In this document: positions 1 through 7,125 of the stretch, piece by piece
Layout: every line of letters starts with the position of its first letter
Position numbering within the stretch: position 1 is the first letter of the stretch
Source of the DNA: AP-15 sp963737145
GTDB lineage: Bacteria; Pseudomonadota; Alphaproteobacteria; ATCC43930; CGMCC-115725
Length of the DNA stretch: 64,000 nucleotides
Direction of reading: 5' to 3'
NCBI GenBank assembly: GCA_963737145.1
Contig: CAVTRO010000001.1
Location: 806,001 to 870,000, forward strand
Translations under genes and position numbers: made by a program
The notes under the pieces: model-generated
What the model was told of the DNA's origin: nothing
The model's database searches: none
The model's input: the letters and a program-made list of their open reading frames with translations, nothing else

Positions 1-2
1 AC

Positions 3-536
3 GAGGCGCTGCTGGTCGGGTCCATGTTCCGGTTCTCGCCCGAAAAGCGGCCGCTTCTGTGGCTCGACACCGCTGCCGCTATCCTGGCTCGTCGCACGGA
101 CGCGGTTTTCGCCCTTTATGGGGCGGGGCCGATGCGGTCGGAAATCGGCGCACGGATTGCCGCACTCGGCTTGGAGCAACGCGTGATCCTTCCGGGGCTG
201 AGCGGCAACCCTCTGGCCGCGCTCGGCGCGATGGATGTGTTTCTTCTGACCTCTGAAGCCGAGGGCACCCCGAACACGGCGATTGAGGCGCAATGGGCGG
301 GCAGGCCGGTCGTCGCCTGCCCGGCCGGCGGGGTTGCCGAAGCCTTTGCACCGGGGGAGACCGGCATTCTCGTTCCACGTGCCGATCCGGAAGCGCTCGC
401 CGATGCGGTTGTTCGGCTGGCGGCCGACTGCGCCTGGCGTGAGCGCATCCGCTCGGCGGGGCCGGGTTTCGTCGCCTCCCGCTTTGGTCTCGACCGAATG
501 ATGGGCGAGCTGATCGCGCAATACGACTTTTGCTGA
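3..536 (+). CDS. Glycosyltransferase family 4, C-terminal part (cut by window edge)
   Basis: This is the C-terminal half of a GT-B fold sugar transferase that would add sugars to a lipid- or polysaccharide-linked acceptor in the cytoplasm. The reading frame is open from base 3, so the N-terminal acceptor domain lies outside the window. Visible features are an SPEKRPLLWL segment, the donor-site region FLLTSEAEGTPNTAIEAQ with its E-x7-E-like arrangement, and a GGVAEAF stretch. The same SPEKRPLLWL segment and a matching EGTPNVVLEA region occur in the glycosyltransferase ending at 19547, so the two are paralogues. The methionine at 24 is internal and is not a believable start. The exact sugar donor cannot be read from the sequence. 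Confidence 0.85.
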   Translation, partial: EALLVGSMFRFSPEKRPLLWLDTAAAILARRTDAVFALYGAGPMRSEIGARIAALGLEQRVILPGLSGNPLAALGAMDVFLLTSEAEGTPNTAIEAQWAGRPVVACPAGGVAEAFAPGETGILVPRADPEALADAVVRLAADCAWRERIRSAGPGFVASRFGLDRMMGELIAQYDFC

Positions 537-627
537 CTGCCAAATTCGATGCAGAATGCTCCGAGGCGAGCTCGGCGGAATTCGGCATGACCGAAGACCG
601 CGTCGAGCAGGTCTGAGGGGGTGGGGG

Positions 628-1788
628 ATGAAGGCGCTTGGTCCGGCGCGTGTGCTGCGCGCGGCGGCGATCGTGACGGCTCTGTTCGCAGTTTCTGCTG
701 CGGCTTCGCCAGGCTGGGCGCTCGAGCCGATCGGCGATTCCGACAATCTCGGCGATCTGGGCGCCCGCATCATCGCAGCGGAAGGCGGGCCGGGGCGGAA
801 CCCGTTGTCGAGCGCGGCCGGATACGGGCAATTCCTTTCGGGAACCTGGCTCGACATGTTCGAGCGCGCGTATCCGCGGGTCGCTCAGACGATGACCCGT
901 GAACAGATCCTGGCATTGCGGGACATCAAGCCGCTCGCCGAGGACCTGACCAACCGCTACGCTCAGGCTAATGCGGCGACGCTGCGGAGCGTCGGCCTGC
1001 CGGCATCCGCAGGTGAGTTGTCCCTGGCGCACGTCATTGGGCCGCGCGGCGCAGTCAGCGTGCTTACCGCCGAGCCCGCCCGCCCTGCAGCCGAGCTGTT
1101 GCACCCCGAAGCCATAGCGGCGAACCCCGTTTTGAAGGAAATGACGGCAAGCGCGCTGCGGCAATGGGCGGCGATCCGTGTCAAAGCGCCCGCCGAGCAG
1201 CCGCCCGGAGGTCGAGCTCCGAAGGCCGAACCGTCGATCGAGCCGCTCAGACCGGCGGATGATTTCCAGGTCGACGGACGCACGAAGGCGTCCGAGGCCC
1301 TGGTCACCAACCATGACGCGGGCGCGGTTTTGCAAGACCTCGTCGAGGCCTTGTCCAAGGCGGGCGGCAAGCGCGCGCAGCTGCGCCCGTCCACGATCGT
1401 TTGGCTCCTGTCGGTCGGGGTGGAGCCGAGCAAATTACTGCGCGGCGACCCCGGCGCCGTGCGGACTTTTGAAAAGGCCGCCTCGCTCGCCGTGCTCGAC
1501 GCCATTCGCAGCTGGTCGGACCGGCCCGGCTTTCGCGAGTTCAAGGCCATCGAGGCACATGCCGCCGCAAATCCCACCGAGCGAGGCGCACTCCCCCCAG
1601 CGGTGGTCCGCGCCGTGGCGATCGCGATGCTCGACAAAATGCGTCGGGAAAATACAACGATCGCCAACATCGTTCAGCATCGCCGGGGTCCAGGTGCAGC
1701 GCCGCTAAACGTTAGGCGTTCGGCGCCTCCCCACCTGCGGGACGCCGCGAACGCCGGCGGAGGCAACGCCAGCGCGCCGCCGCTCTAA
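628..1788 (+). CDS. Exported lytic-transglycosylase-like protein
   Basis: This is a 386-aa protein likely to act on peptidoglycan in the periplasm. I chose ATG 628 because a G-rich ribosome-binding stretch precedes it and a clear signal peptide follows (MKALGPAR, a hydrophobic run, then AAASPGWA). The upstream in-frame start at 556 adds only Arg-rich sequence. Right after the signal come AAEGGPGRNP and SSAAGYGQFLSGTW, which resemble the SLT fold active-site Glu and the SA-x-GYGQF motif. A segment SLAHVIGPRGAVSVL follows, as in phage-tail-like transglycosylases. The C-terminal half has no recognisable domain. It precedes the type II secretion genes, where a wall hydrolase could help the machine cross the murein; that role is inference. 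Confidence 0.7.
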   Translation: MKALGPARVLRAAAIVTALFAVSAAASPGWALEPIGDSDNLGDLGARIIAAEGGPGRNPLSSAAGYGQFLSGTWLDMFERAYPRVAQTMTREQILALRDIKPLAEDLTNRYAQANAATLRSVGLPASAGELSLAHVIGPRGAVSVLTAEPARPAAELLHPEAIAANPVLKEMTASALRQWAAIRVKAPAEQPPGGRAPKAEPSIEPLRPADDFQVDGRTKASEALVTNHDAGAVLQDLVEALSKAGGKRAQLRPSTIVWLLSVGVEPSKLLRGDPGAVRTFEKAASLAVLDAIRSWSDRPGFREFKAIEAHAAANPTERGALPPAVVRAVAIAMLDKMRRENTTIANIVQHRRGPGAAPLNVRRSAPPHLRDAANAGGGNASAPPL

Positions 1789-2056
1789 TCTTTGCCGGCA
1801 ATCGTCGATCCGGCCTTCATTGTGCGGTGCGCAATATTCATCAGCCGAGTTGCTTGTCGGTTACGTCGTTTTGTTGGATTCTAGCCTGAAACTGCTTGTT
1901 GTTTTATGGTCACCTATTCGCGAATTTCATTCATCAGTTGCAAATGGAGGTGGCAATCTTGCTGACTTGGCGAATTCTGCTTGACGTAAAGGGCCCCAAA
2001 GCGGCACGATCGCGAACACCAAGCTAGTTTGTGAAACCTGCAGGGGAGTGACGCAG

Positions 2057-3799
2057 ATGAAGGCAAGGACGGGTTTGGGGCTGAGCGCGGCGGCGCTCGC
2101 CTTGTCATTTTCTTCGGGCGCATTCGCTACCGGCCAACCGCAGCCGAGCAACACTACGGGCTTTTACTCGGCAAAATCAGTCTTGCTTACCCCTAACTCC
2201 AATCAAGTTGCGTTAAATCCTACTAATTTCTTTTATTCGGTCGTAAACGGTCCGGTGGCGGCCGGGCCTGTGAATTTTATCGCACCGGTAGGCAACAATT
2301 TTACATTTCCGGCCGCTGGGATTGCCTGCCGACACGATGGTGTGGCGTATGCCTTCGCGACGGGGTCCGGAACAAACACGATTACCTGCTCAACGCCGCC
2401 GGCCCCATTTACCAATGTGGACTTGATTACCTTTCCCCCCGGAACGACAAACGTGATTACTCTCACGGGGCCCAATGTCGCAGCTCTGGGTAATCCCATC
2501 CAGCCGGGCGGTGGTGCTCTCGGTACCAATCCCACCGCTGTAGTTCAGATTAACGCCTCCGGTCCCGGAGACCCAGCCAACGGAATTCCGAATTTTAGCA
2601 TCATCTCCCGGAACAGTTTCACTATCGTTCTCGCCCCGCAAGCACTCAACGTAGATCTGACGGGCGCCGGGCTTCCAACTGTCTTCCCGGGAGCAGGTTT
2701 CGCGGTCAATCCGGCCACGAGCGGAGCGGCGACGGTCTCGACAGCGGGTTTCCTTGGGACTTTTTGGATAAACGAGCAGCAGTTCGACCTTGACGCTAGG
2801 AACGGGCTCAACAGCATCAGCGCCATCGGGGCCGGCACCAACGGGCCGCTGACGGGCAACACCACGGTGACACTCGCGGGAGATTTCGCGACAATCACCA
2901 ATGCCTATTTAGTCCCCAATAATGCGGGCCCGCCCACTGCAAACATGAGCACCGCCTGCAGCACCACTCAGCCCGCCAACGCTATTGGTGGAACTACGGC
3001 GGTTAACGCGGCCAAAAACCTGATTACGTTCCCGACCTTGCCGACGCCCGCGAACAACGCGGGAAGTACGAATTCGCCAGTTTTTGCCGTCTGTCTCGTG
3101 ACTAACGGTACCCAGGTGATCCAGGCACCGACGGCGGTTCAGATTACTGCCTCCGTCGCGATAACCGGGGCCCCGGCCAACACTCCCGCGGTCGGATTGA
3201 CGGGGCCGGGTATCGGAGTGCCACCCACGTCCAATACCAACTTTGGGTCGATAAACTACCAGGGTTCTGCGTTCTTTGCTCAGAACGTGCTCGGGTTTAA
3301 CAACGGCGCGGAGACCTTCTTCCGCATCGTTAACACGAGCAACACTACAGCACCGGTCTGGGCCGTCCTCACCAAAGATGTTCCCAACACGAGCCCTGAG
3401 ACCGGTGCGGGAAGCTGCAACTATCCCCCGGGGCCATCGGCAACGGCACCGTCGGCAACCTTAGCTTCGCCACCGGTGCCACCAAATGCGGTAAACACCC
3501 CAACAACTTGCAATATCTCGTTCGTCGCCGGTTTGCGCTCTGGCGCCGTAGCGGGTCTGCCGGATGTGATCTCCACTAACACTACCGGCGGCGGACCGAA
3601 TGGCGGGCTGGTGCAAGCCAACAATGCGACATACGTAACCGGTGACGATATTGCGGTCCTTGCGGGTACGTCGCTAAATCCGGTGCCCAACCAAAGCTCG
3701 TTGCATGCGACGGTATGGTTGCTGTCACCCAATGCCGGTGTGAAATTCTCGGCGTTGGCACAGAGCACGCAATTCGGGGTCATAATCCCGACGCAATAG
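2057..3799 (+). CDS. Large exported Gly/Asn/Thr/Pro-rich protein, candidate type II secretion substrate
   Basis: I do not recognise a family. The protein is about 580 residues. I prefer ATG 2057 over the in-frame GTG 2048 because GGGG at 2043-2046 sits at proper spacing and a signal peptide begins at MKARTGLGL and ends near SSGAFA. The mature chain is low in charge and rich in Gly, Asn, Thr, Pro and Ala, with about six scattered cysteines (for example IACRH, TITCST, STACST, FAVCLV, GSCNYP, TTCNIS) that could form disulfides. This composition suits a secreted or surface beta-rich protein. It has no C-terminal sorting signal that I recognise. The gene is more AT-rich than its neighbours in places. 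It stands alone between a 268-bp leader with no recognisable element and a strong terminator, directly ahead of gspK, which makes it the best local candidate for the secreted cargo. That link is inference. Confidence 0.6.
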   Translation: MKARTGLGLSAAALALSFSSGAFATGQPQPSNTTGFYSAKSVLLTPNSNQVALNPTNFFYSVVNGPVAAGPVNFIAPVGNNFTFPAAGIACRHDGVAYAFATGSGTNTITCSTPPAPFTNVDLITFPPGTTNVITLTGPNVAALGNPIQPGGGALGTNPTAVVQINASGPGDPANGIPNFSIISRNSFTIVLAPQALNVDLTGAGLPTVFPGAGFAVNPATSGAATVSTAGFLGTFWINEQQFDLDARNGLNSISAIGAGTNGPLTGNTTVTLAGDFATITNAYLVPNNAGPPTANMSTACSTTQPANAIGGTTAVNAAKNLITFPTLPTPANNAGSTNSPVFAVCLVTNGTQVIQAPTAVQITASVAITGAPANTPAVGLTGPGIGVPPTSNTNFGSINYQGSAFFAQNVLGFNNGAETFFRIVNTSNTTAPVWAVLTKDVPNTSPETGAGSCNYPPGPSATAPSATLASPPVPPNAVNTPTTCNISFVAGLRSGAVAGLPDVISTNTTGGGPNGGLVQANNATYVTGDDIAVLAGTSLNPVPNQSSLHATVWLLSPNAGVKFSALAQSTQFGVIIPTQ

Positions 3800-3857
3800 T
3801 CGAACCCGATCGCGGGCGGCCGCGTTGAAAGGCCACCGTGGAGTAGACAAGACGCGC

Positions 3858-3885
3858 TGGGCCGCCCTCTGGGCGGCCCAATTTT
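3858..3885 (+). terminator. Hairpin terminator after the exported protein gene
   Basis: TGGGCCGCCC at 3858-3867 pairs perfectly with GGGCGGCCCA at 3871-3880 around a TCT loop, and ATTTT follows. This is a classical rho-independent layout. It separates the 2057-3799 gene from the secretion operon that starts at 3964, so the cargo candidate is probably a separate transcript. Confidence 0.8.
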
Positions 3886-3963
3886 CTGGTATGATCGTCA
3901 GGTGATCTGTCGTGACCGTCTGTCGAGCAAACCTTTCCTGATTGCGCTTGGCCCCGTGGCCCC

Positions 3964-5022
3964 GTGTCGCACAAACTGATCAGACCCGACGGCGAACGCG
4001 GATTCGCGCTTGTCCTGACTTTGGTCGTCATCGTCGCGCTCTCGATCATGACCGAAATCATGACCCGCTGGGTGTCGGCCGCTCTCGACAATGCGTTCGC
4101 CAATCGCGAGGAAGTTGACGCCAAACGCCAGATAGCCGAGGCTGAAGCGGTTGCGTTGTATATCTTAGGCACTCGCCCATTTAGCTTTCGCGGCCTCGAA
4201 CCTTCTGCTGCCGTGCGTCCTCCTTCCTCAGCTGGACCGCAAATGATCGCCGAGTTCGACCCGGTTTCAGATTACATTCGTTTGGATGATCATCCCTATC
4301 GGCTGGGAGATGCGGTCATCCGGTTTCAGGATGCGCGGGGGCTTATCAATCTCAACCATGCGTCCTATGAGGACCTTTTTGAAGTGCTGGGGCTATTCGG
4401 CATCGCGGCCGATGCCCGTGGCCCGCTGATCGCCAAATTGCAGGATTACATCGACACGGATTCGTTAACGCGGCTCAACGGCGCCGAGGCGCCGGAATAC
4501 GCGGATGCCGGACGCGAGCCGCCGGCCAATGCACCGCTGCGAACGCCTTGGGAAGTTCGCCGGATTCTCGATTGGGACAAAGCTGACGGGATTGTCGGTG
4601 ATGACAGCCCATGGGCCTCGCTGGCGACGACCGCTTCGTTCGATGGGTTCAACGTCAACACCGCTCCTCGTGCTCTGCTTTCCGTCATGCCGGGCATCAC
4701 GGAGGCGGGCGTCGACAACGTCGTGCGCTGGCGGCGCGAACAGCCGATCATCGGCGGGCGGCAATTCGGCATCGTCGCCGGTCTGCCGATCCCGCAAGGA
4801 CCGTCTCGTTTTCTGTCGTTCCCCACGCAGACGACCCTGATAACGTTCGCCTCGCCCCACATGCCGCTCGAGCGCCATATCGCGGTTCGGCTGACCCCGG
4901 GGATGTCGGAGTGGCCCTGGGCCATCGACTACGATGTGGAGACGCCGCCCCCGCGCCGCAGCGCCGAGGAAACCAAACCCGATGCCCTCCCAGTCCCCGC
5001 CATTCTTTCGCCAATACCGTGA
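3964..5022 (+). CDS. gspK: Type II secretion minor pseudopilin GspK
   Basis: GspK caps the tip of the type II pseudopilus together with GspI and GspJ. The start is GTG 3964. The N-terminus has a prepilin peptidase site, GERGFALVLTLVVIVAL, cleaved after Gly; as is usual for GspK, the Glu at position 5 of the mature pilin is absent. The long globular domain contains INLNHASYEDLFEVLGL, the conserved T2SSK region that resembles a helix-hairpin-helix, and a second NVNTAPRALLSVMPGI segment. At 352 residues the length fits the family. It is the first gene of the secretion operon and its 3' end overlaps gspL by 41 bp. No prepilin peptidase (gspO) gene is visible in the window, so processing must rely on one encoded elsewhere. 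Confidence 0.93.
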   Translation: MSHKLIRPDGERGFALVLTLVVIVALSIMTEIMTRWVSAALDNAFANREEVDAKRQIAEAEAVALYILGTRPFSFRGLEPSAAVRPPSSAGPQMIAEFDPVSDYIRLDDHPYRLGDAVIRFQDARGLINLNHASYEDLFEVLGLFGIAADARGPLIAKLQDYIDTDSLTRLNGAEAPEYADAGREPPANAPLRTPWEVRRILDWDKADGIVGDDSPWASLATTASFDGFNVNTAPRALLSVMPGITEAGVDNVVRWRREQPIIGGRQFGIVAGLPIPQGPSRFLSFPTQTTLITFASPHMPLERHIAVRLTPGMSEWPWAIDYDVETPPPRRSAEETKPDALPVPAILSPIP

Positions 5023-6013
5023 CCGGGCCGAGCGCGCGGCGAGTTGGCGCGGCCGGCGGTACTGGGTCGTCAGCCGTTCGTTGTGCGGCTTTCGCCTGTT
5101 CCGGCTCGCCAATGTCGGACGCAACGAACTGAGGGACGCCGCGGCGCTCAAGGCACGAGAATGGGCGCCCTACGACGACACCGGATATCACCTGCACCTG
5201 ACGGGCGAGGCGGCACGGATCTGGGTGTGGGACGCCGCGCGGGTCAGGCAGGCGATGCAGGCGACCGGGGTGAGGCCGGGGCGCATCACCGTGCTGCCCG
5301 AAACCGCGCTCCAAGCTCGGCACGAAGACGGATTGCATCTCGTCGGATGTCTCGAGGGCGTCGAAGGTCAGTTCTGGGCCGAAGGCGAATTGAAGGCCAG
5401 CCGCTGGTGGGCCGAACCTCCCTCGCCCGAGCAATGGCTGGAATTCGTACGGGCGACTGGGGTTGTGGTCCATGCTCTGCCTGGCGTCCCGCCACTCGAG
5501 CAGCCGCTATGGCGCAGCCGAGCATGGACCAATTCGGGCGCGGGGCTGGAGCTCGAACGCCGCGGCCGCGAGGCGGCATTGGCGGGCGCCGCATTGGTTT
5601 TGGGCGCCTACGGATACCTTGGCGGATCCCTGGTGCGTGACGCGCGGTCTTTGACGGAGATCGACCATCGCCTCGGCGAAGCACAGCACCGGGCCGCGCC
5701 GGTAATCGCCGATCGTGAACAGGCCCTTGCTAACCTCGATTACCTCTCCGGCTCTGCCAAGCTCGACCCCTATCCTCCCCAACTTTCGGTTTTGGCGCGT
5801 GTCGCGGAAAATCTACCAAGCAACGGTGCACAACTTGCGGCGTGGTCGTATCAGTCGGGTGATCTTCAGTTTACCGTTTTCTCGCCGGCCTCCTCTCTCG
5901 ATATACTCTTCTACGTGAAGACCTATTCGTCGATTCCCGGCTTCACGGACGTCGCAGCCGAGCGTGCTGAGGGTCCCCGCAGTCTGCGGGTGAAGCTTCA
6001 TTTGGCGCGATGA
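4982..6013 (+). CDS. gspL: Type II secretion inner-membrane protein GspL-like
   Basis: GspL anchors the GspE ATPase to the inner membrane platform. I placed the start at ATG 4982 (MPSQSPPFFRQ); extending upstream to 4934 adds only an Arg/Pro-rich stretch read inside gspK. The roughly 340-residue protein has a cytoplasmic part, one clear membrane helix near residues 175-195 (LAGAALVLGAYGYLGG), and a periplasmic ferredoxin-like PilN/GspL-type domain containing PPQLSVLARVAENLP. Sequence conservation is weak, so the assignment leans on position between gspK and gspM and on topology. The stop overlaps the next start as ATGA at 6010-6013, indicating translational coupling. Confidence 0.8.
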   Translation: MPSQSPPFFRQYRDRAERAASWRGRRYWVVSRSLCGFRLFRLANVGRNELRDAAALKAREWAPYDDTGYHLHLTGEAARIWVWDAARVRQAMQATGVRPGRITVLPETALQARHEDGLHLVGCLEGVEGQFWAEGELKASRWWAEPPSPEQWLEFVRATGVVVHALPGVPPLEQPLWRSRAWTNSGAGLELERRGREAALAGAALVLGAYGYLGGSLVRDARSLTEIDHRLGEAQHRAAPVIADREQALANLDYLSGSAKLDPYPPQLSVLARVAENLPSNGAQLAAWSYQSGDLQFTVFSPASSLDILFYVKTYSSIPGFTDVAAERAEGPRSLRVKLHLAR

Positions 6014-6615
6014 TGAACTGGGTAAACTGGCTGTTTTCCCGCGTGGCGCCGGGGCAGGTGGGCAGATGGTGGCGCGATGGCGCAGCCAACCGCCGCACTC
6101 GAGTGCTGCTCGTCGCGCTCGGCTTTACCGTTGCTGCGAGCGGGCTGATGCTTCTCGATTCGCGTGACAGCGAAATCCGGCGCGAGGCGGCCGACAAGAA
6201 GGCCCAGCTCTTGCGCCTCGAGCAGATCGGTCAGACCGAACTCTGGCGGCGGCGCCGGGAAGAGGCTCAACTGGCGCGAAACCAGGCCGAAGCCCGGCTT
6301 TGGGAGGCCGAGACCGACGGTCTCGCGCAAGCCAATTTTCAATCCTGGCTGCTCGACCAGGCCAAGCAGGCGGGTATCGCGGTGGGCGAGATGCGCAGCA
6401 GCATCGATGCGAACCCCAACAATCCGCTCAAGCTGCGCAGGGTATCGGCGCAAGTCAGCGGCCGGTTCGAAGCGGCTGGTTTCGTCAAGCTGCTGCAAGC
6501 CATAGCCAGCCAGGAGCATCTTGTCGTGATCGAACGGCTCGATATTCATGTCGCGCCGACTCCCCGGTTCGAGATGGTGCTCGGGGCGTTTCTCCGTCCG
6601 GCGGCAAGGGCATAA
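6010..6615 (+). CDS. gspM: Type II secretion inner-membrane protein GspM-like
   Basis: GspM partners GspL in the assembly platform. The 201-residue protein has a short cytoplasmic N-terminus, a membrane helix at about residues 35-52 (VLLVALGFTVAASGLML), a charged coiled-coil-like segment rich in Arg, Glu and Gln (residues 55-105), and a small C-terminal domain with FEAAGFVKLLQAIA and HLVVIERLDI, the pattern of the PilO/GspM fold. It starts on the ATGA overlap with gspL and its TAA shares one base with the next ATG (TAATG at 6613-6617), so all three genes are tightly coupled. Confidence 0.82.
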   Translation: MMNWVNWLFSRVAPGQVGRWWRDGAANRRTRVLLVALGFTVAASGLMLLDSRDSEIRREAADKKAQLLRLEQIGQTELWRRRREEAQLARNQAEARLWEAETDGLAQANFQSWLLDQAKQAGIAVGEMRSSIDANPNNPLKLRRVSAQVSGRFEAAGFVKLLQAIASQEHLVVIERLDIHVAPTPRFEMVLGAFLRPAARA

Positions 6616-7115
6616 TGGCGGTGATGAGGGTGACAGCGCGGCACAGCGGCATCATCGCCGGGATGGCGGGGCTCGGCGTCTCGGCTTTTGTGCTAGGGTG
6701 GTGGTTGGATGATGCCGCAGGCCGCAGCGCCATCAAGGCGAATGCGCCGGCTGCGGAGTGGAAGATACCGCAACCAAAGCCGGCGGACCTCGCAGCCGAT
6801 GCCAAGATCGTGGCAGCTAAACAGCCCTTTGGCGCCGCGCGAGAGCGCGCGGTGACGAGCGGGCCGAGCGCCGGAGCGGGCGCCGGGAGTCTGCTGCCCA
6901 CCCAATGGCGAATTAGCGGGATCATCACGACCGAGGCGAGCCGTTATCTGGTGGTTCTGCTGCGTCCGCCGGGGCAAAACGCCGATCGCACCGAGCTGCG
7001 GCAGGTCGGCGATACCCTGCCGGACGGCGGCATAGTCCGCTCGGTCGACACGAGCGGCGTCACGATCGATCGCGAAGGGACGCTCGTTACGGTCAGGATG
7101 TTCGAAAAGAATTGA
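6615..7115 (+). CDS. Type II secretion GspN/GspC-like protein with HR-type domain
   Basis: This 166-residue bitopic protein likely links the inner-membrane platform to the secretin. ATG 6615 overlaps the gspM stop by one base; the longer reading frame upstream lies wholly inside gspM in another frame and is not coding. There is one N-terminal membrane helix (residues about 12-32, HSGIIAGMAGLGVSAFVLGW), a flexible Ala/Pro/Lys linker, and a C-terminal small beta domain (WRISGIITTE, LRQVGDTLPDGGIV, VTIDREGTLVTV) typical of the homology region of GspC and PilP. Its place between gspM and gspD matches xpsN in Xanthomonas, which takes the GspC role, so I call it GspN/GspC-like. Confidence 0.8.
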   Translation: MAVMRVTARHSGIIAGMAGLGVSAFVLGWWLDDAAGRSAIKANAPAAEWKIPQPKPADLAADAKIVAAKQPFGAARERAVTSGPSAGAGAGSLLPTQWRISGIITTEASRYLVVLLRPPGQNADRTELRQVGDTLPDGGIVRSVDTSGVTIDREGTLVTVRMFEKN

Positions 7116-7125
7116 TTGGTTCGGC

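Noticed and set aside
79..1335. Long minus-strand frame across the transglycosylase gene
   Set aside because: Arg/Pro/Ser-rich translation without motifs, typical of the antisense of a GC-rich gene.
2057..3799. PEP-CTERM or autotransporter signal in the exported protein
   Set aside because: The C-terminus has neither a PEP motif with a membrane helix nor a beta-barrel ending.
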